Of a stretch of 64,000 bases of DNA, positions 22,282-37,054 are shown piece after piece. Source of the DNA: Promerops cafer (Eukaryota > Chordata > Aves > Passeriformes > Nectariniidae); NCBI GenBank assembly GCA_013398275.1, contig VZSE01012473.1, positions 933,342-997,341 of the forward strand, given 5' to 3'. The translations under genes and the position numbers were made by a program. The notes under the pieces are model-generated. The model ran no database searches and had not been told where the DNA came from. It worked only from the letters and a program-made list of their open reading frames with translations. Within the stretch, counting starts at the first letter, position 1. Every line of letters starts with the position of its first letter.

Positions 22282-25200
22282 CAAAGCAGATTTTGCTTCT
22301 GTGTAATTAAAACATAGGAAGTGTACCCCAGAATGTCGTTTACTCTAGCTGCCTCTGAGTTTCTGATTCTCCTTTGTTACTTGCCCCTTCCAGAAACTGC
22401 TCAGGCTGATTGACATCTTATCTTTCTGAGGATTCTCTGAGGATGTATATTTGAGGAGCATTGCCTTTAAAGAAAGGAGAGTCATTTGATGTGGGAATTA
22501 CAGACTTTAAAAAATGGCATTTCTGTGAGAAGCAGAACTATTGAGGGCTGATCTCAAGTGTGAGAGAGAGATGATTGTATTACCTGATGTCTGATTTGTA
22601 TGGGCACCAATTAGAGCTTTTTCCATAGTGGCACCATTCATACAGTCCCTCTGCTGTGTGGATCCTGATGTCTAATAGGGACTAAGGATCATGCTGGAGT
22701 CACATCTCCCAGTGAAGGCTTTGCAAAGGGCTACATTTGCTATCTAATTGCATACCTTCAGAAAACTTTTAGGAAGTTAATGACTTTAGAAGAATGCATA
22801 TTTGTCAGATCAGGCTAACAGTGGGAAATGGGCTCATGAGTTTTAATGGGATACTCAGCCAACACAGTTCTTTTCCATAATCTTCTTTTTTCTTTAGGAA
22901 ACCAGATTCAGAAGGCTGTTAGTAGAGGGAAAAAGTTACTTTAAAGTTGACCATATAATAGATATCATTTTCAATTTGCTTACTGCTTTTTTTGCTCCAG
23001 ACAAGAGCAGTTTCACAGCATTAGCTATGTTTGCTATCATATTGATAAGCAGTGAGTAGACCCCACAGGATATGGCCATGTTGCAGGAGTGGACAAACTG
23101 GCCTCTTTAAAGCAGTGAGTCAAAAGGCTGCAAATATAATTCCCTCTTCTGGACAATGACAGCTACCAAATCTATTGCAGCCAATACTTTGACCTACACA
23201 GAATCAGAAAAAAAGGCAGGTGAGATAATTTTCATCTTTATTCCTCTTCCTTCTTTTCTTGGCTTGAAGACTTTTGAAGGCTAGCCAGTGCTTCTTTTTT
23301 ACACAGGATTTCTCATCACTGGGGCTATGATCAAAACTGGAGTAACTGCTACAACATATGGTGTAACCTCATAGTTCATTCTGCCTGAGTGTTACATCCC
23401 TTTCACCCCCTTTGGGTCATTATTTTAGGAGAAGAAAAATCCCCTGACCTTTTGGCCAGGGCATTGTTTGCAACTCTATATCCGCAGAGTATATAGGAGG
23501 ATAAAATCCCAGTCTCAGTTTGTCTCCAGACACTATTGTTTAAATTATTATAGCTGTTATTACTACAGTGTGATTTATTTATTTAGAATGTATTTTTTGG
23601 CTAAGGTTGTAAATCTGTACAAGTTTGAATAATATACAGTATCTCTATAAAATGTATAAAGATGCTTCTATCTGCTATTTTTAGTGTAAACTGAGCACCA
23701 CAGGGTCAGAAATGAAATGTGGTGTTGGATGGAATGAATTCTGCATATTCATGAAGACTGGAGACAGTAAATTGTGTTCTTAGTACTGTCCTGTAATTGT
23801 TTCTCTGGGAAATGTTAAGCCATCACGAGATGCAACAGAAGTAAATGAAATTGAAATTGCAGCCTGTAATTAGAGTGTCATACTGAAACACATCTTAAGT
23901 CTGTCTTCAGTATTAAAACCCAACACTCTCCAAAAAACCCTTCCCGCCTGTGTCAAGTGTGAATGCATGCAGAGCCTCATAACATGTTTCAGCTGAGGCT
24001 TGTTCTAAAGATACCCTGCATTTGAAATAGTGGTTTGAATGAGGCACAGGGTTTGATATAAAATGACAAAGGACCAGAATGACTCGGTCTTTTAGGTTTT
24101 TATACGCAGACCTTCAAAACTTTTGGATGTTTCTTTTGTTGGGTTTTTTGTTTGGTTGGTTGTGGTTTTTTTCCCCCCTGCTTGCTTTCCCAGATTGCTC
24201 ACATAGCCCTTTTTACTCTTTCCTTGGCCATAGCAACTTTATTTGTTCTCAGGTACTTTAGAGTGCAGCTGCAGCAGGTATTGGTCTGTATCATCTTAAT
24301 GTTGGAGTCTCTCCGAGCTGTATGGTTTTGAGTGAGTCTCCACACACTCACAGACACACAATTACACACTAGATAGCAGCCAGCAGCAGAATTAGATAGC
24401 AGCTCCAACTTGCTTTAGACTTCCTCTTTTCCTTCTTCAATTGCCAGTTGTTTTATCCTTTCTGTCTTACACAATGTTTAGAAGGGAGAGCTCAGAGAAG
24501 ATGTTATATTCTCAGTAAATGCATTCATTCACTACTCTACGAGCACCAAGACTAAGTTCCTCTTTGTGCTGCTATGCTTGGAAAGGCTCAATGGCTTCCT
24601 CCATAGGAGGCAGTTCTGGGCTTCAGAAGTTCTAAGGGATTTTTCCCCTCCTGTGCTGTGCTTTCCCATTAGTGGTACTTGCAATTTCCAGTCTTGTCAC
24701 AGTTCCTGGGACAAGCTGGAAGTCACCTGTAGTAGTGGAAAGGCTGCATATCTCCTTGGCAAGCACTATACGAGTGTGTTTGGTTTTGTTGAACATTTGG
24801 ATTCTTCTCTAGGTCATCTTGCTATAGAGCATTTCTGTGACATTGCTGACATTCTTTACTCAGTATTCACCACTGGCTGTTTTGAAGGTGTATACTGGGG
24901 CAGATGGACTTATGGCTCTTCTATAAAACATAAAACAGAGCTCCAGTTTGTTGTGAATTGCTGAAACATTCAAACAATTTCTTGGTTTTCTTTCAGTAAC
25001 AATTTTTTAATATTCTTTTTTCCCTGATAGAAGCCAGAACTTTAGAAGTGGTTATTTGTGGCCAGTTTATTACATTACTTTTGTCCTAAAGTCCCCCTAC
25101 AAATTAAATGTCAGTTGTATGCTATCCACCACATTGCTCCTGACAAGTTTGTAAATGTTTGTAAACAGACTGCCTTCATATTGGCCAGTTGAACATTTGT

Positions 25201-28200
25201 ACTCTTGTTTTGTAAGTGACATTCACCCAAGGTTGTAGGACAAATTGGTTATTTATGTCTCAATAAATCATCTCACTAATTCATCTGTAGCAGCCTGGGA
25301 AGGAGCTGAGGGTGACATGTTTAAGACCATTTTCTTGAACAAAATAACTGGAACTCTGGATGTGAATTGAGTTCCACTGCCACTTGTAATCTGTTACAAG
25401 TTCCAATCCTTGAAGGCCACAGTTTTAACACATCTACCATCTGCTTTGTACTTATTAATGCAGAATACTTGGTAGTTTTAGAATGACTTTGTAAACTAAA
25501 ATAAAGAAGACAGGAGTGGTCAGACATGTCCTATATACATATGCTGCCGCTACCAAAAAATACACTGAAGCATCTTTAGACATGAAAAAGCAGACATTAT
25601 TTCGTTGTTTATTCACGGGTCATTTCAGGACCTCCAACCACAAGACATTTTTGCTTTTGCAGTGAACTAGTACTTTCCTGGTGTTTGCAAACCCCAGAGT
25701 GTATAGTAATAAAAGTCTGGTGCGAAAAAGGAGAGACCCTGAGAGCTTTATGGCTGCTCTTTCGGCAACGAAAACCAATTTGAGTGTGCATGAGTCTGTC
25801 TCAGCCATATGTATTATAACCAGTAAGAGCTTGTTTTCAGGTTTTCATGGCTCCCTATCCTTTGTCAGTGCTGGGATTCAATTTGTACCATGGAGAACGT
25901 GTTGCCTGTCTCTTGTGCTGCTTTGGTGCCCCTGCCCTCCTCTCCCTGGCAGATGTGCTGAGGGATCTCCATGTGCCTCTTGGTTGGGGTGTTAGAGCTC
26001 AGTGTCACGGCTGGAGCCCGCAGCTGCACTGCTTCTCTTCAGTCAGGCTTTTCCTGGCACTCCTTACTGGGGAAAGCTGAACCTAGAGGTAAACACGATC
26101 ACTGTGGGTTTGGTAGCCAAACTGGGGCGTGTCTTTAATATTTCAGGCTAAACTCTTTCATCCCTTTTCCATGTCAGCAGCGCTGCATTCTGAAAAGGCA
26201 TAATAACCTGGCAGCAAAACGATACGTGTTTCAGGGGGATCATAGGGCAGAAAAAATTACTGCTCCAGTGCCACAGGGAGGTCTCAGATTCAACTCTGAG
26301 GCAAAGAAACAATATAATAAGTTAGGATCTATTTATATGAATAAGCATCACTGAAATCCTTTGTGTAATTTATGATGACTTCCATTTTTATTATTTGGGT
26401 AAATTCACAGGAGCTGAAACATTTTTACCATATTCTCACCAGTCTGTCTCCTTGATTATGCTCTTGTGTGTTAATTACAACACTTATCCCTTCTCTCACT
26501 CCAATTTCCCTTTGTAAGTATGTTTTAGGTAGATAATTCTTGGAGAAAAATCGACTAACAGTCACTGAGAAAAACATCCTGTACCTAAGGAGAGCATGTG
26601 TCTCTACTTATGGTATTGGTTAAATAGTAATCCTAAAAATACACGGACTGGACAGTCCATTTTTTCCCCCACTGCTGACACTGAAGGAATGTTTCAATAC
26701 TCCAGTAAAGCCTTAGATGAAATTCTTGCATTTTCTAAGTACTGAATTTCTTTCTGCCTTCATTTCTCAGCAAATACTCAGATTTCAAGATTAAGGCACT
26801 GGTCTTCCATCAAACACAGGTTTTGTTTTCCTTTGATTTCTTAGCTACTGGTACCTTTCTCTTAAGTTCCACTTGCTCTACCCAGAAGTTATTATTTTGA
26901 GGCTGGAGCTTGGAAATACTTCGTTCTTTGTCGCTGCAGTTGAAATCTCTCTCTCTAGAACAATATCCAACCCATTGAGTTCCTAGCTTAGTACTTCTAG
27001 CAGAAGCTGCTGACAGTTACACGTCGGCTTCGTTGCGATAGCAGTGTGGGTTTCCCTGTGCATGTGTTGGGAGCACTGCCTTTGCAACCAAATCCATTTT
27101 AGTAACTCCATAATTCTGATGTGAAATTATGAAAACAGCAGAAGGCCCTTCATTATAAATCTCACCCCACCTAGCTGGAGGAGTATATATGTTTGTCTGT
27201 ATGGAGTACTTTGTTGTCCCCTGGGCTTGGCACTCGTACCCTGTTTTCCATGGGCTCCAAATGTAACTGGCCAACTAAGAAGTACAAAATTCTCTGGCAC
27301 ATTCTTCTTCAGCTGGTTGTACTTTTTCATGTCACTCTATTTCTTTCTGAAAGAATATTATTTTAACTCCATGAGATTTTTACAACTTCTGTATACATTG
27401 CCACTTTTTAAATTTCCTACAGGGTTTACCTTTGACCCAAGGTTTGTTTGTATTATGAAATAGTTTGTGACACTGCAAGCACACCATGACATTGTTCTGT
27501 TCCTGGCATGCTTTTGTTCAGGAAACATTCAAGTGATGATATTGCAGCTCCCTGGCATAGACATAAAATGAAAAGTTACTAAGCATAAGAAAGAAAATGC
27601 AAGTTGAAGGCAATAAGGGGTGTCATACTGTAAACCATTTGGTGCAGCATGTGCACTTGTCCTCATCACGTGGCTGAGCAGCTGCACAAATGCTCCATAT
27701 TGCTGGTGAGATCTGAGCCAGACCTTGATGCTTCAGTGTCACATTTGATGCCATCAGTACCTGTTTTTGCATTGCTTCCCTTTGCTTATTTGTGAGTTAA
27801 TCCTCTTTGTGCATCATCTCCTTTCGTCCTAACTGGCAATGCTTTGTTAATTTTTTTAATTTCTGCCACGTGTTGAGCTTTGGAGATCTTTCCCCCTCCT
27901 TTATTATGTCTATAAAAGTGGAAAGGCTCTGTGGCCACACTGTCAGTGGGCTGGGAGCTCTGTAGGATTCACATAGTCTTGGCACATGCTTTGCTGTCTG
28001 CTGGTATACCAGAAGCTGTTAGGTTGCACAGCAAGTTACAGGCTTAAGTTCCCAGTATGCCCAGTAAAACAACCATCTTTTTAGCAGAGACACAGACATC
28101 ATTAGTTGTTATGGACTGTTTCAGTTGCTCAACAGAGGTGTCAGATCTTCCACTGGTTTACCAAAGAGGTCCATTTTCCCCAAATATCAGGCCCAGTTTA

Positions 28201-28489
28201 ACTTGTATTCTGACTGTGTGACAGGTTGCTCACAGATGCAGTGCTGCACACAGTAGTTCTAGCTGGGTTTTTGTTTTTGTCTCTGCAGCTTCACCTTTAT
28301 GTTCCTGAATTGGGCTCTTGCCCCTATTGCCAAATGCCTTGTCCTTTCTTTCTAAGCAGCATTTGTAAAGTGGGGAACCTGCAGGGCCACAGCTGGCTTC
28401 CCTACAGCTGTGCTGTGTTAATTAGCTCCAAACCTTTAAGCCTCAGCTACCCATGGACTCTACTGCAAAGTCCATGTGGCTTCTGCTGC

Positions 28490-28640
28490 CGAAGGAGGCA
28501 GGCAGTGCCGGAGGGCTCGGATGGTGCTCAAAGGTGCACGGAGCTGTCCAGCGGGAGCTCCTGAACGCCAGGCGCAGGTGCCGTACCGGCTCCTGCAGGA
28601 GCTGTGGCGGGGCAGCGGGGATGCCGATGCCCGCATGGCT
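28490..28640. other. CpG-rich patch within the intron
   Basis: About 150 bases carry many CpG pairs (GCCGAAGG, CAGCGGGAG, GGTGCCGTACCGGCT, GGCGGGGCAGCGGGG) in flanks that are CpG-poor. This could be a small internal promoter, an enhancer, or an unrecognised exon. Plus-strand frames across it (28226-28564 and 28453-28908) do not resemble a protein that I know. Confidence 0.45.
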
Positions 28641-31600
28641 TAAGGGAGGGGTTTCAGTGTCATGGCTTTCGGGCTGGGGACACGTCCTTGTGCTGGTCCA
28701 TACTTGTACCTCTACCTCTGCCCAGGGAATGGTGAGAAGGAGAGGGAACAGAGCCTCTCTGTGGGCTTGCAGTTACAGGATCAAGCACGGTGTTGCATCT
28801 TGGCACTGCTGTTACCGAGGGCGTTTGCATGCAGGGGGTTGGTGGGAATGTGGAGGGGTGTACTGGTATATGCCAGTATGGTCAATGAGGCTGTTCTCCA
28901 GTATATGAAGAGGAAGGTTTCATAAGGAAAACCTGAGCTTTATAAAAAGGGACAGTAAGAAGATTTTACAAGTTTATCAAAGTCCTGGACACATGTTCTG
29001 AGATCTCCAGAGCCTTCCAAAAGGTTTTAAAAAACTTTGTTGTGACAATTCAATGCTGCTGCTGATTTTGTCCTGACCTGGACAAGAAGATGCTTAGAAG
29101 AAATCCACAAAGACATATAGAAACAACAGCTGGATGTTCACCTCAGCCATTCTCTTGTTTTGTGTGAAATGTAGAATAATTTTTTTTATCTGAACCATTT
29201 CATTACTGCATGCATGTGTGTGTGCATGTGTATGAGAGAGTGAAATAACTGAGTTTTTGTTAGCAGGTGTTCAGTTTTGGCTAACAAGATCCTGTTTCAC
29301 TTAGAATTTGGAATTACAAGTGACAGCAGTGGAACTTAGAGATTCCTCAGGTTTGGAAGTTATGATTACACCAAAACAGTACGTGTATATATTGGGACAG
29401 GTGTATTTTGTTCTAGGGAGGAAAATACACATTAAGTTATATCAATATTTATGGATAGAAGATCATATAAATTTTTATTAAATAAATAGTACAGGTTAAG
29501 AGATGAGAGGCACTGTGTATATACAAGAGGGATATAATACAAAGTAATTACTTTACCAAGATCCATAGATGATGGAATAGGAAGTCTCAGTAGACTTTTT
29601 TGGCAGGTTACGTTTTAGAGAAGGAATTCACAAACCAGGCTATTTACTTACTCTTACTTGCTTGAAACTCTTTTTGATAAAATAGAAGATTATCACTAAC
29701 ATTACTGGGGAAGTCTCAAAAGATTTAAAACACACAATTTCCCTTTCTATCCAAATAAAAGCAATACCCGAGGCATAAAAATAAATACTTTTGTTCTCAG
29801 AAAACCACTTGAGCAATATCATCAAAGAAGATCCTTGTTTCTATATACTTGCTCTAAGATCAATACAGTGAGCTCAGTCTAGGCCACTGCACAGCCACCA
29901 TCACCATGTTTGTGCTGCAGGACCCAGGGCTCATCTCCCTCACTGGAGAGTCAATTTGCTTGTGTCAGACAGCTTAACTGCAGGTCATTAGCTGTGAAAC
30001 TGTACAGTTCTGTTGTCTAATACAGACATTGCTTTTAAAACTTTGAAGGAGATGAAATAAAAGCCAGTAATGTTTTAGACTGGCTTTGCTTCCAGGGTTT
30101 TCTTAATTTTCTTTTCTGCTTAAAATTAAATGTATTATTTAAAAATAATTCTTATATATAAATTGGGAAAAGATTCAGGAGAGCAGAACTTTTAGCCTTT
30201 TGGAAAACAATGTCTCCTTACAAAAGCAATTATCTAACACTAGACATTCCAGGCTATTAGGTGGTTAATAGCTGTGCCAGAAGAGAAAAAAATTGTCAGA
30301 TATTATAGCTGGAAGTGAAGGCATTCCAGAAGAGTTGTGCTTTGGGTCTGTGTCATTTAGAGTGTACAATTATATATATACAGTAGGAGGAAGAAAAAAA
30401 GAGGATATTTGAAGAGCCTGTGTGTTTCTTTAACTTCTTCAAGTTGTTGCCACTTTTTGGTCATTAATTACTATATAATTTCTATGTTTGGGGATGACTG
30501 AGTCATCCATACTGGGGAGATGTTATGATAATGACAGTTTTGAGTCTGGTGTCTTCAAAAGGACTAATGAGACTTAAATATCCATGTCCTGTTGAATTTC
30601 CATTACAGCTGAACATGGTTTGAGTCCTTTGAAGTTTTATTTCAAGTCTCTCTCCTTTGTCTGCAGAAGACAGGAGGAGCTTTGCCCTTGAACAAGGCAA
30701 CTGTGACATGAATTCGAGAAAGTAGTTCCTCACCTCTCTCGTTTCAGACTTGTGTGATTCTCTTAGCAAATGTCAAGGCTGAGCAGAAGTGTTAACCATG
30801 TTGTGTGTGGTGTCATATAATCCAGGATTTATGTGAAAGGCAGAAGGCTGAAGCAGTTTCAGTAGTCTTGGTTGCTCTGCTTCTAATTGTCTGCTTAAAT
30901 CCCTTTTTTCAAGTGAGAAAAGTCCTGAGAATGGCACAGCAAGACTGAGTTTTCTTGTAACACTGTGATAACCTTTTGTCAGATTGCATTTAATTTTCAC
31001 CTCCTACCTCTTTGCCTACTGCTGCACCTCATACTGGGTTTGTTTTTATGAAAACTACGAAATAGGCTCTACTTAAAAAACAGCTGCAGAGGGCTTGGGC
31101 TTCTTAGGTCTTGAATAATTTTAGTAACTTCTGTAATCTGAGAAGAATATATCTGCAATCTTACAAATTACCTACCGAGAAATACCACTGCTGCACTGTT
31201 TCTGTGGGAGCTGCTGGGCTGGCAGGCATCCTCTTACCCCTCCACAAGTCTCTGCCGTGGAACTTTCCCTTTCTGACCTCTGTTTTTGCTCTTTTGCCTC
31301 TGTTGGAGATTTACTCTGTCTCTGCAGGCACACACTGATGGGTTTGTTCTTTAGATGAGTATTGCATGAATATTGCTGTGTAGACAATATTGACAGGGAT
31401 TTTCTGGTTTTAGGTTTTCTTACTTCGTTCATATAGACTGTACTTTCCTGAGTTTTGAGAAGTACCTGAGACCATTGAACTGGAGGACCTGTGTATCCTT
31501 AAGAAGATTTTATCACCAAGGAAATATTAATGAGCCGTCTCTTAAATTTTCTTCTCTGCCCTGGTTGTTTGTCCCTAATTGTTAAGTGTTTTCTTCTGGG

Positions 31601-34600
31601 AAGCTGAAACTTGTTGTCTGCTTCTTTTGAAAATATTATTAATTGAGCAGGAAGTTTTATTGCTAGCTTGAACTTTATAGTTGCCCTTGACACTCCAGTG
31701 GGTTTGTGCAGTGATCTAGATATTGTTTATACATGGCAGTCTTTTTTAATTACCTTTGATCCTAAGTTCTTAACTGTTCCTTCTAATCTACAACCTGTAA
31801 GCCTGACAGGAGGATCATACAACTGGGAGAGTTTAATTCTGCTGTCAGGCAGAGCTGAATAAGCTATTACAAATGTTTACTCATGAGTTAGTTGACCAAG
31901 TTCATAAAACGTGAAAGCAATTCTACAGAAACAATGTAAAATGTAGCATGAATTTGGAAACCTCTGCACTTACTGTGTTTTAGAGGAGCACATGCCTGTT
32001 AAAGAGCATACCAGAGTCAGAGAGACAGAGGCAGCAGCACTGTTGTATTTTGAGTGAATCTCTATCAGGTTCTTAGTTTTGATCTCTTGGCCACATTTGG
32101 TATAAACAGAATTGAAGGTGCTTTTTACTTTTCTGCAAGTCAAAGTGGCTGGTGATGTGCCCAGGATAGCTTCACTTCTACCTCTTGTGAGATCTGTATA
32201 ATTTTTAGAAGCTATGGATCATTTGGTTGAGAAAATTATTTGTCTTTGAAAGGTTAAACATGCCAGTTCTTGTGAAGCATTCTTCCCACATCTTGCAGTG
32301 GTGTCATATCCGATGGAGGTGCTATGGACTGTGATACCAGACCACGCTCCTTTAGTTGCACACGTGACTCTACTTTGATTATTGAGAAATTATGTCACCA
32401 GCCAGGGCTGTTGGAGCCATCACTCATTGTCTGAAGAACCTTGTGAGTAGCAGGAAGATCTCATGCATGTCCAGGCTTAGGTAGTGAGGAAGTGAGGAAG
32501 GACAGGAGTGCTGATGACCTAATTTGGAATTTGCATGTATCATTCACACTTTAAATAACTTTGTAACTTTGATTTGTGTGTCTTCCAAAACACCCTTCTT
32601 ATTTATTGTTTTCAAACCTTTAATCAACAGTACTTAGCATAGTTTTTGCCTGCACTGTGATTTGCACTCAGCACATCACTAAGGAGAACCAGTGCTGCTG
32701 TTGGAATCTGCTTACTGCTCTGAACTGCCTTGACTCTGTGACTTCTACCCAGCATTTTCCCTACTGATTCCAGCTTCTCCTTATCTTCTGTAGGGGAAAG
32801 ATCCTAAAGAAGGTTTGCTACTGATTCTGCATTTGCAAAAGTGGCCACTCATCTGAATGTCTCCCTTCTCTTTGTTGCAGGAATTGATCTAAACATTTCC
32901 TTTGGATGGTTTTATTGCAACTGATTTTTAGTATTATTATGATTGTTCTGAATCCACATCAGCTATATCCTTAACCTATTCACTTTTATTTTTGTGGCAT
33001 TCATTTTTCATCACACAAGCATTACCACATTTGGTTGGACAAGCATTGTCTTATCTGAACCCTCTGTCAGACACCTTGGAAGAAGGTGCAGAAAACCTAA
33101 AATAAGCAATTATTCTGGATTGCTTATGGCTATCTTATCTAGGGATGTTAAGAACATGTATATAAAGCCCCAAATGGTGTTTCAATTCTCTTGAAACCAG
33201 TATGAGAAATTTCAGTTTCCAGTAAGACCTGGGTTTCACTGGCATTTCCTGCTTGCTCTGAAGGTTAAGATAGTAATTTTTCTCAAAGATATGTACTCCT
33301 ACAGCTGTAGTTTTAAAGATACATTTTCCTCTGATCACTCAATGTTATCTTTGTAGGTTACAGGGATCTTTAAGTAGAGTAACCTCTCCAGTGGTTATGC
33401 CCTTATCCGTCCTTCATGAATGGCACATCTCATTGATTTTTGTCACTCTGCCACACTCAGGGAGTGACTCTTGTCAAAGCCCTCCATTATTGGCAGTTGT
33501 TCTGACTCATCTGTTTTAGCACTGGAGCTTCTCATATTGATGAACAGGCCCTTATTGCTTCTGGTTTTGGGCTCCCCATTCCCCTGTTTTTTCCTTAATA
33601 TTTTTAAATTCAAGACCTCTAATACCCTGAAAGTATCCAAGATGTACCTCTTCTGTTTTGACCTATTTTTTCTGTAGTTCAGTTGTGGATATTCTGTCCT
33701 TGTCTTCAGTTATCTTATGATTATTGGCTTAGAATTCTAGAAATTGTCTTTAGCATTGCATTTTGACAGAGAATGCTCTACTCATTCAAAATCTTACCAG
33801 CTCAACCCTTGAAAGTAGGCTTGTGCTAGGGAGAGTTTTATCAACCCCCTAGGAGAGCCTGTTTTCCTGATTTACACAGGACTAATGAGTTATCTGAGAG
33901 AAGCATCCTTCAGTTGTTTTAATCAATTGCTACATTTCTCACCTCCAAAGTAATTGGACCTGATTTGACATAAAGCCCATGTGTCTGGAACCCAGGTCCA
34001 GGATGCACAGGAGAGGTGGGCTGGGGAGGATTGTGCACAGTGGATCTGATTAGCACATGCTTTTTAGCTTGATCAGGACTCCTGGTTTTATCACAGGGGT
34101 TGTGATCAATACATTGTAGTTCCTTACGTGTAAGAGAGCAAGTCCATGCTGGCATTTGTCCATGCAGGCTTTTATTGTGAGACTTTCCCTGTCATCCGAT
34201 ACAGTTTCACGAGATGCGCTCAGTTGTAGAAATATGCTGAGTATTAAGATGTGTTTAAGCAATGGTGAATGTGCAGAATCCAAAGACAGTTCCTTGTGTT
34301 TCCCTCTTCCTTTCTGACATCTCTGCTTTCATTAAGTGTATCACTGATAGATGTCTCTTCAGTAAATGGCAATTAGGCATATTCATCTAGTAAGGCAGCG
34401 AGCTCCTGATTAAGCAAAATGCTGCAAGTCTGTGAAATTCCAGGTCGTGCAAGGACTGCCAGGCTGGCAGAAGCAGCCCATTTTGTCGGGATGATTCCGT
34501 AGTGCTGTTTGCTGCCTGTCTGTGGGGGAGGATGTAAGGGCTGCTTCCCTTTGGCAGCTACCAGTCCTCCTTATATTTCAGTCTATAATGAAACTGCGTG

Positions 34601-37037
34601 TCAGCATGCACTGGAGTGTTAAAGGTTCTCCAGAATTCTGCAGTATGTACAACCCCACGTGGCAGAGCTGCCTGTAGCCTCAACAGGCTGGATAAAAGAA
34701 AAGCCTCAGACTCCTCCTTTCTTGCTGCTCTTTCATGCAAGTGATACCAGCTTGTAGGAAACCTAGGTGTTGTCTTCAGCTGTTCCTTATATCTGTGTTT
34801 CCATTACAGTGAGACTCTGTGACACCCAACAGACTAAAATACTGTAGTTTTATAATTGGATGTAGTTGGAGAAAAAAATGAATGATAAATTGCAGAGCCA
34901 AAAATTAGTCCATGAGGAGTTTAGGTTTTTTTTTTATTTTTATAGCAAACTTTGTCAATCACTCTAATATTAAAGGCATTTTTTTTTTTTAACATTCTTG
35001 CCTCCTTGTATTATCGTGACCTTTTTATTATAGTTTTACTTCTGCTTCTGGATATATAGATAAATTGATGCAGAAGTTGCTCTGCAACATATTTTTTCCT
35101 AAACTGAACATCTCACCCCAGGGACTCATTCAGTTTTCCAGAAACGTGTTTGTCAGGGTCCTGGATAAGCAATCTCATTTTCTCTAGATTATACTGCCTA
35201 AAAGATAACATAAGAAAAACTCTGCAGATGCTTTCTGCATTAAATAAAGAGCTTTCCCTATGAATTTAAATCTCCTACAGCTTATTTTCTGTGATTCAAT
35301 AGTGAGTTATATTTGGTTTATATTTTGTAATTAGAGCACAGAACAGATGGCAAACCCTTGGTTTAAAGTGAAGTGTATTGAATAACCCCCAGTGGCTGGT
35401 GCCTAACTGGAATTCAGAGAAAAGTTGCATTCTCTCACTTTTCCTGACCTTGCTCCCATAGCTTTATGTGAAAACAGTGTTAAAGAAAAATTTACCAAAT
35501 CTCACTTAATAGCAGCACCATGTCTGCTGCTGCTTAGGCCAGTGAATTTAATCCACTTTAGAGTAGCTGGGGGGATGTCATGAAGCATCAAATACCATGA
35601 GCAGAGGCATCTTTATGAGACAGATACTATAAACTGTCCATTTGGGCAGCTGAGAGACAATCACTTCATCAGAACTGAAGGCTTTGGCAAAACTACAAGA
35701 TAGTCTTAGAATACTGCAAAGATACTTAAGTGATAGACTTTCAATAAAAGAATCATCTTGATCCTTGATGAATTTCAGTATGTGGTACAGCTTGACCACT
35801 TTGGTATCCTTTTATCTTCCAACTGCATACAGAATTTTCCATTCTTTTTGTGGTGCTGTGTTGTTTGTTCATGGAATATGTGCAGGCAGGACTCTCTGTT
35901 TCAGCCATAGGTAAGCGTGCACTTTCCCCTGCTACAGCAAACTGTTACAAAGCTTCTATTAATGAAATATTTGCTTTTACTTCTCCTACAGAGAAAGTGT
36001 ATCAGGGCTGGTAGGGTATTTGATGCTGTCACACCTTGGTGTTGCTTTTTGGAAGTGGTGCCCGATGGACACATTCCAGCGATGTAGGCACTTCCATTTC
36101 AGAAAGGAGAAGCAAAGGAATGGGAAAAGGCAGTGAAAAAAGTGTGAAATAGAGTTCTTTGGTGTTGACTTCCTGAGATCCCTTTCCCTTATCACCCATT
36201 TAGAAGAGAATTTATCTGAGGTTGGCTTTTGGTCTAGACAGATGTAGGCAGTACCTGGCAGATAGGAATTACTGCCGGAGATGCTCCTGCATTCAGAGTT
36301 TACCTATGGGATGAAATAAAGGCCAATTCAAAGCTCTCCTTTCCCTGCCTCTTTGAATTATTTTTTTTCTTTCTCTCTCATTCTGACATTGATCTGCCGG
36401 TTTTACCACCATCCATCTATTCCGCTGTCTACACTTGGTCTCTTTTTAGGCTGTGTGTTCAGAGTTGAGCAGGGCTAGGCTTTCAGCAATAGGATTTCTT
36501 TGGCTAGATACCATGTTTCTTATTGGAATCCAAAAATGCTGTGTTCAGTTTGAGGCCCTGTTGATTTTTGCAATTTTGTTTCCGGTGTGATTTGCTAATC
36601 TAGGTGCAAAGGCATTAGAACCTGGTCTGACAAACAAAGCAGTAGTAGAGGCCTCCCTTCTTCTTCCAGCCCTTCCTTGAGTTCAAGACTGATGCCACTT
36701 TCCTCTGAAAACAGAATATTTGCTATGTTTAGGATCACAGTTCTTCCAGAGTCCTTGCTCAAACTGCCTGGTCTTGTTACCTTAAAATCCTAAGCCACTA
36801 ACTTGATACACACTGTTAATGAAAAATCTACCTCTGAACACCCCTAGCCTTGGACACAAAGCCTCAAGGAACTTGTCACAGTATGGTTGGGAAGCTTGGC
36901 TTGGGAAGTTGATGCTCCTTAATTCCATCCCATACAGCACTTCAGTAAAGGTGTCACCCTTGTATGATTGTGCTCACGAACTGCACTGCTACTGCCAGGC
37001 AAATACACTTTTCCCCAGCTGCCTTGTGCTGCTTATC

Positions 37038-37054
37038 TTTTTTTTTTTTTTTTT
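37038..37054 (+). repeat. Poly-T tract (T17)
   Basis: Seventeen T residues followed by a G-rich stretch (GTGGTGGGGTGCAGTGGG). An A-rich, G-interrupted tract lies close by at 37265-37295. Confidence 0.9.

Noticed and set aside
24566..24964. 132-codon plus-strand frame in the intron
   Set aside because: No tetraspanin features (no CCG motif, wrong cysteine spacing), no splice-site support, and length is within chance expectation for this window.
25840..26090. Plus-strand open stretch ending near GAG|GTAAAC
   Set aside because: Exon-like at first sight, but the acceptor side is not convincing and two overlapping frames are equally open. No family is recognised.
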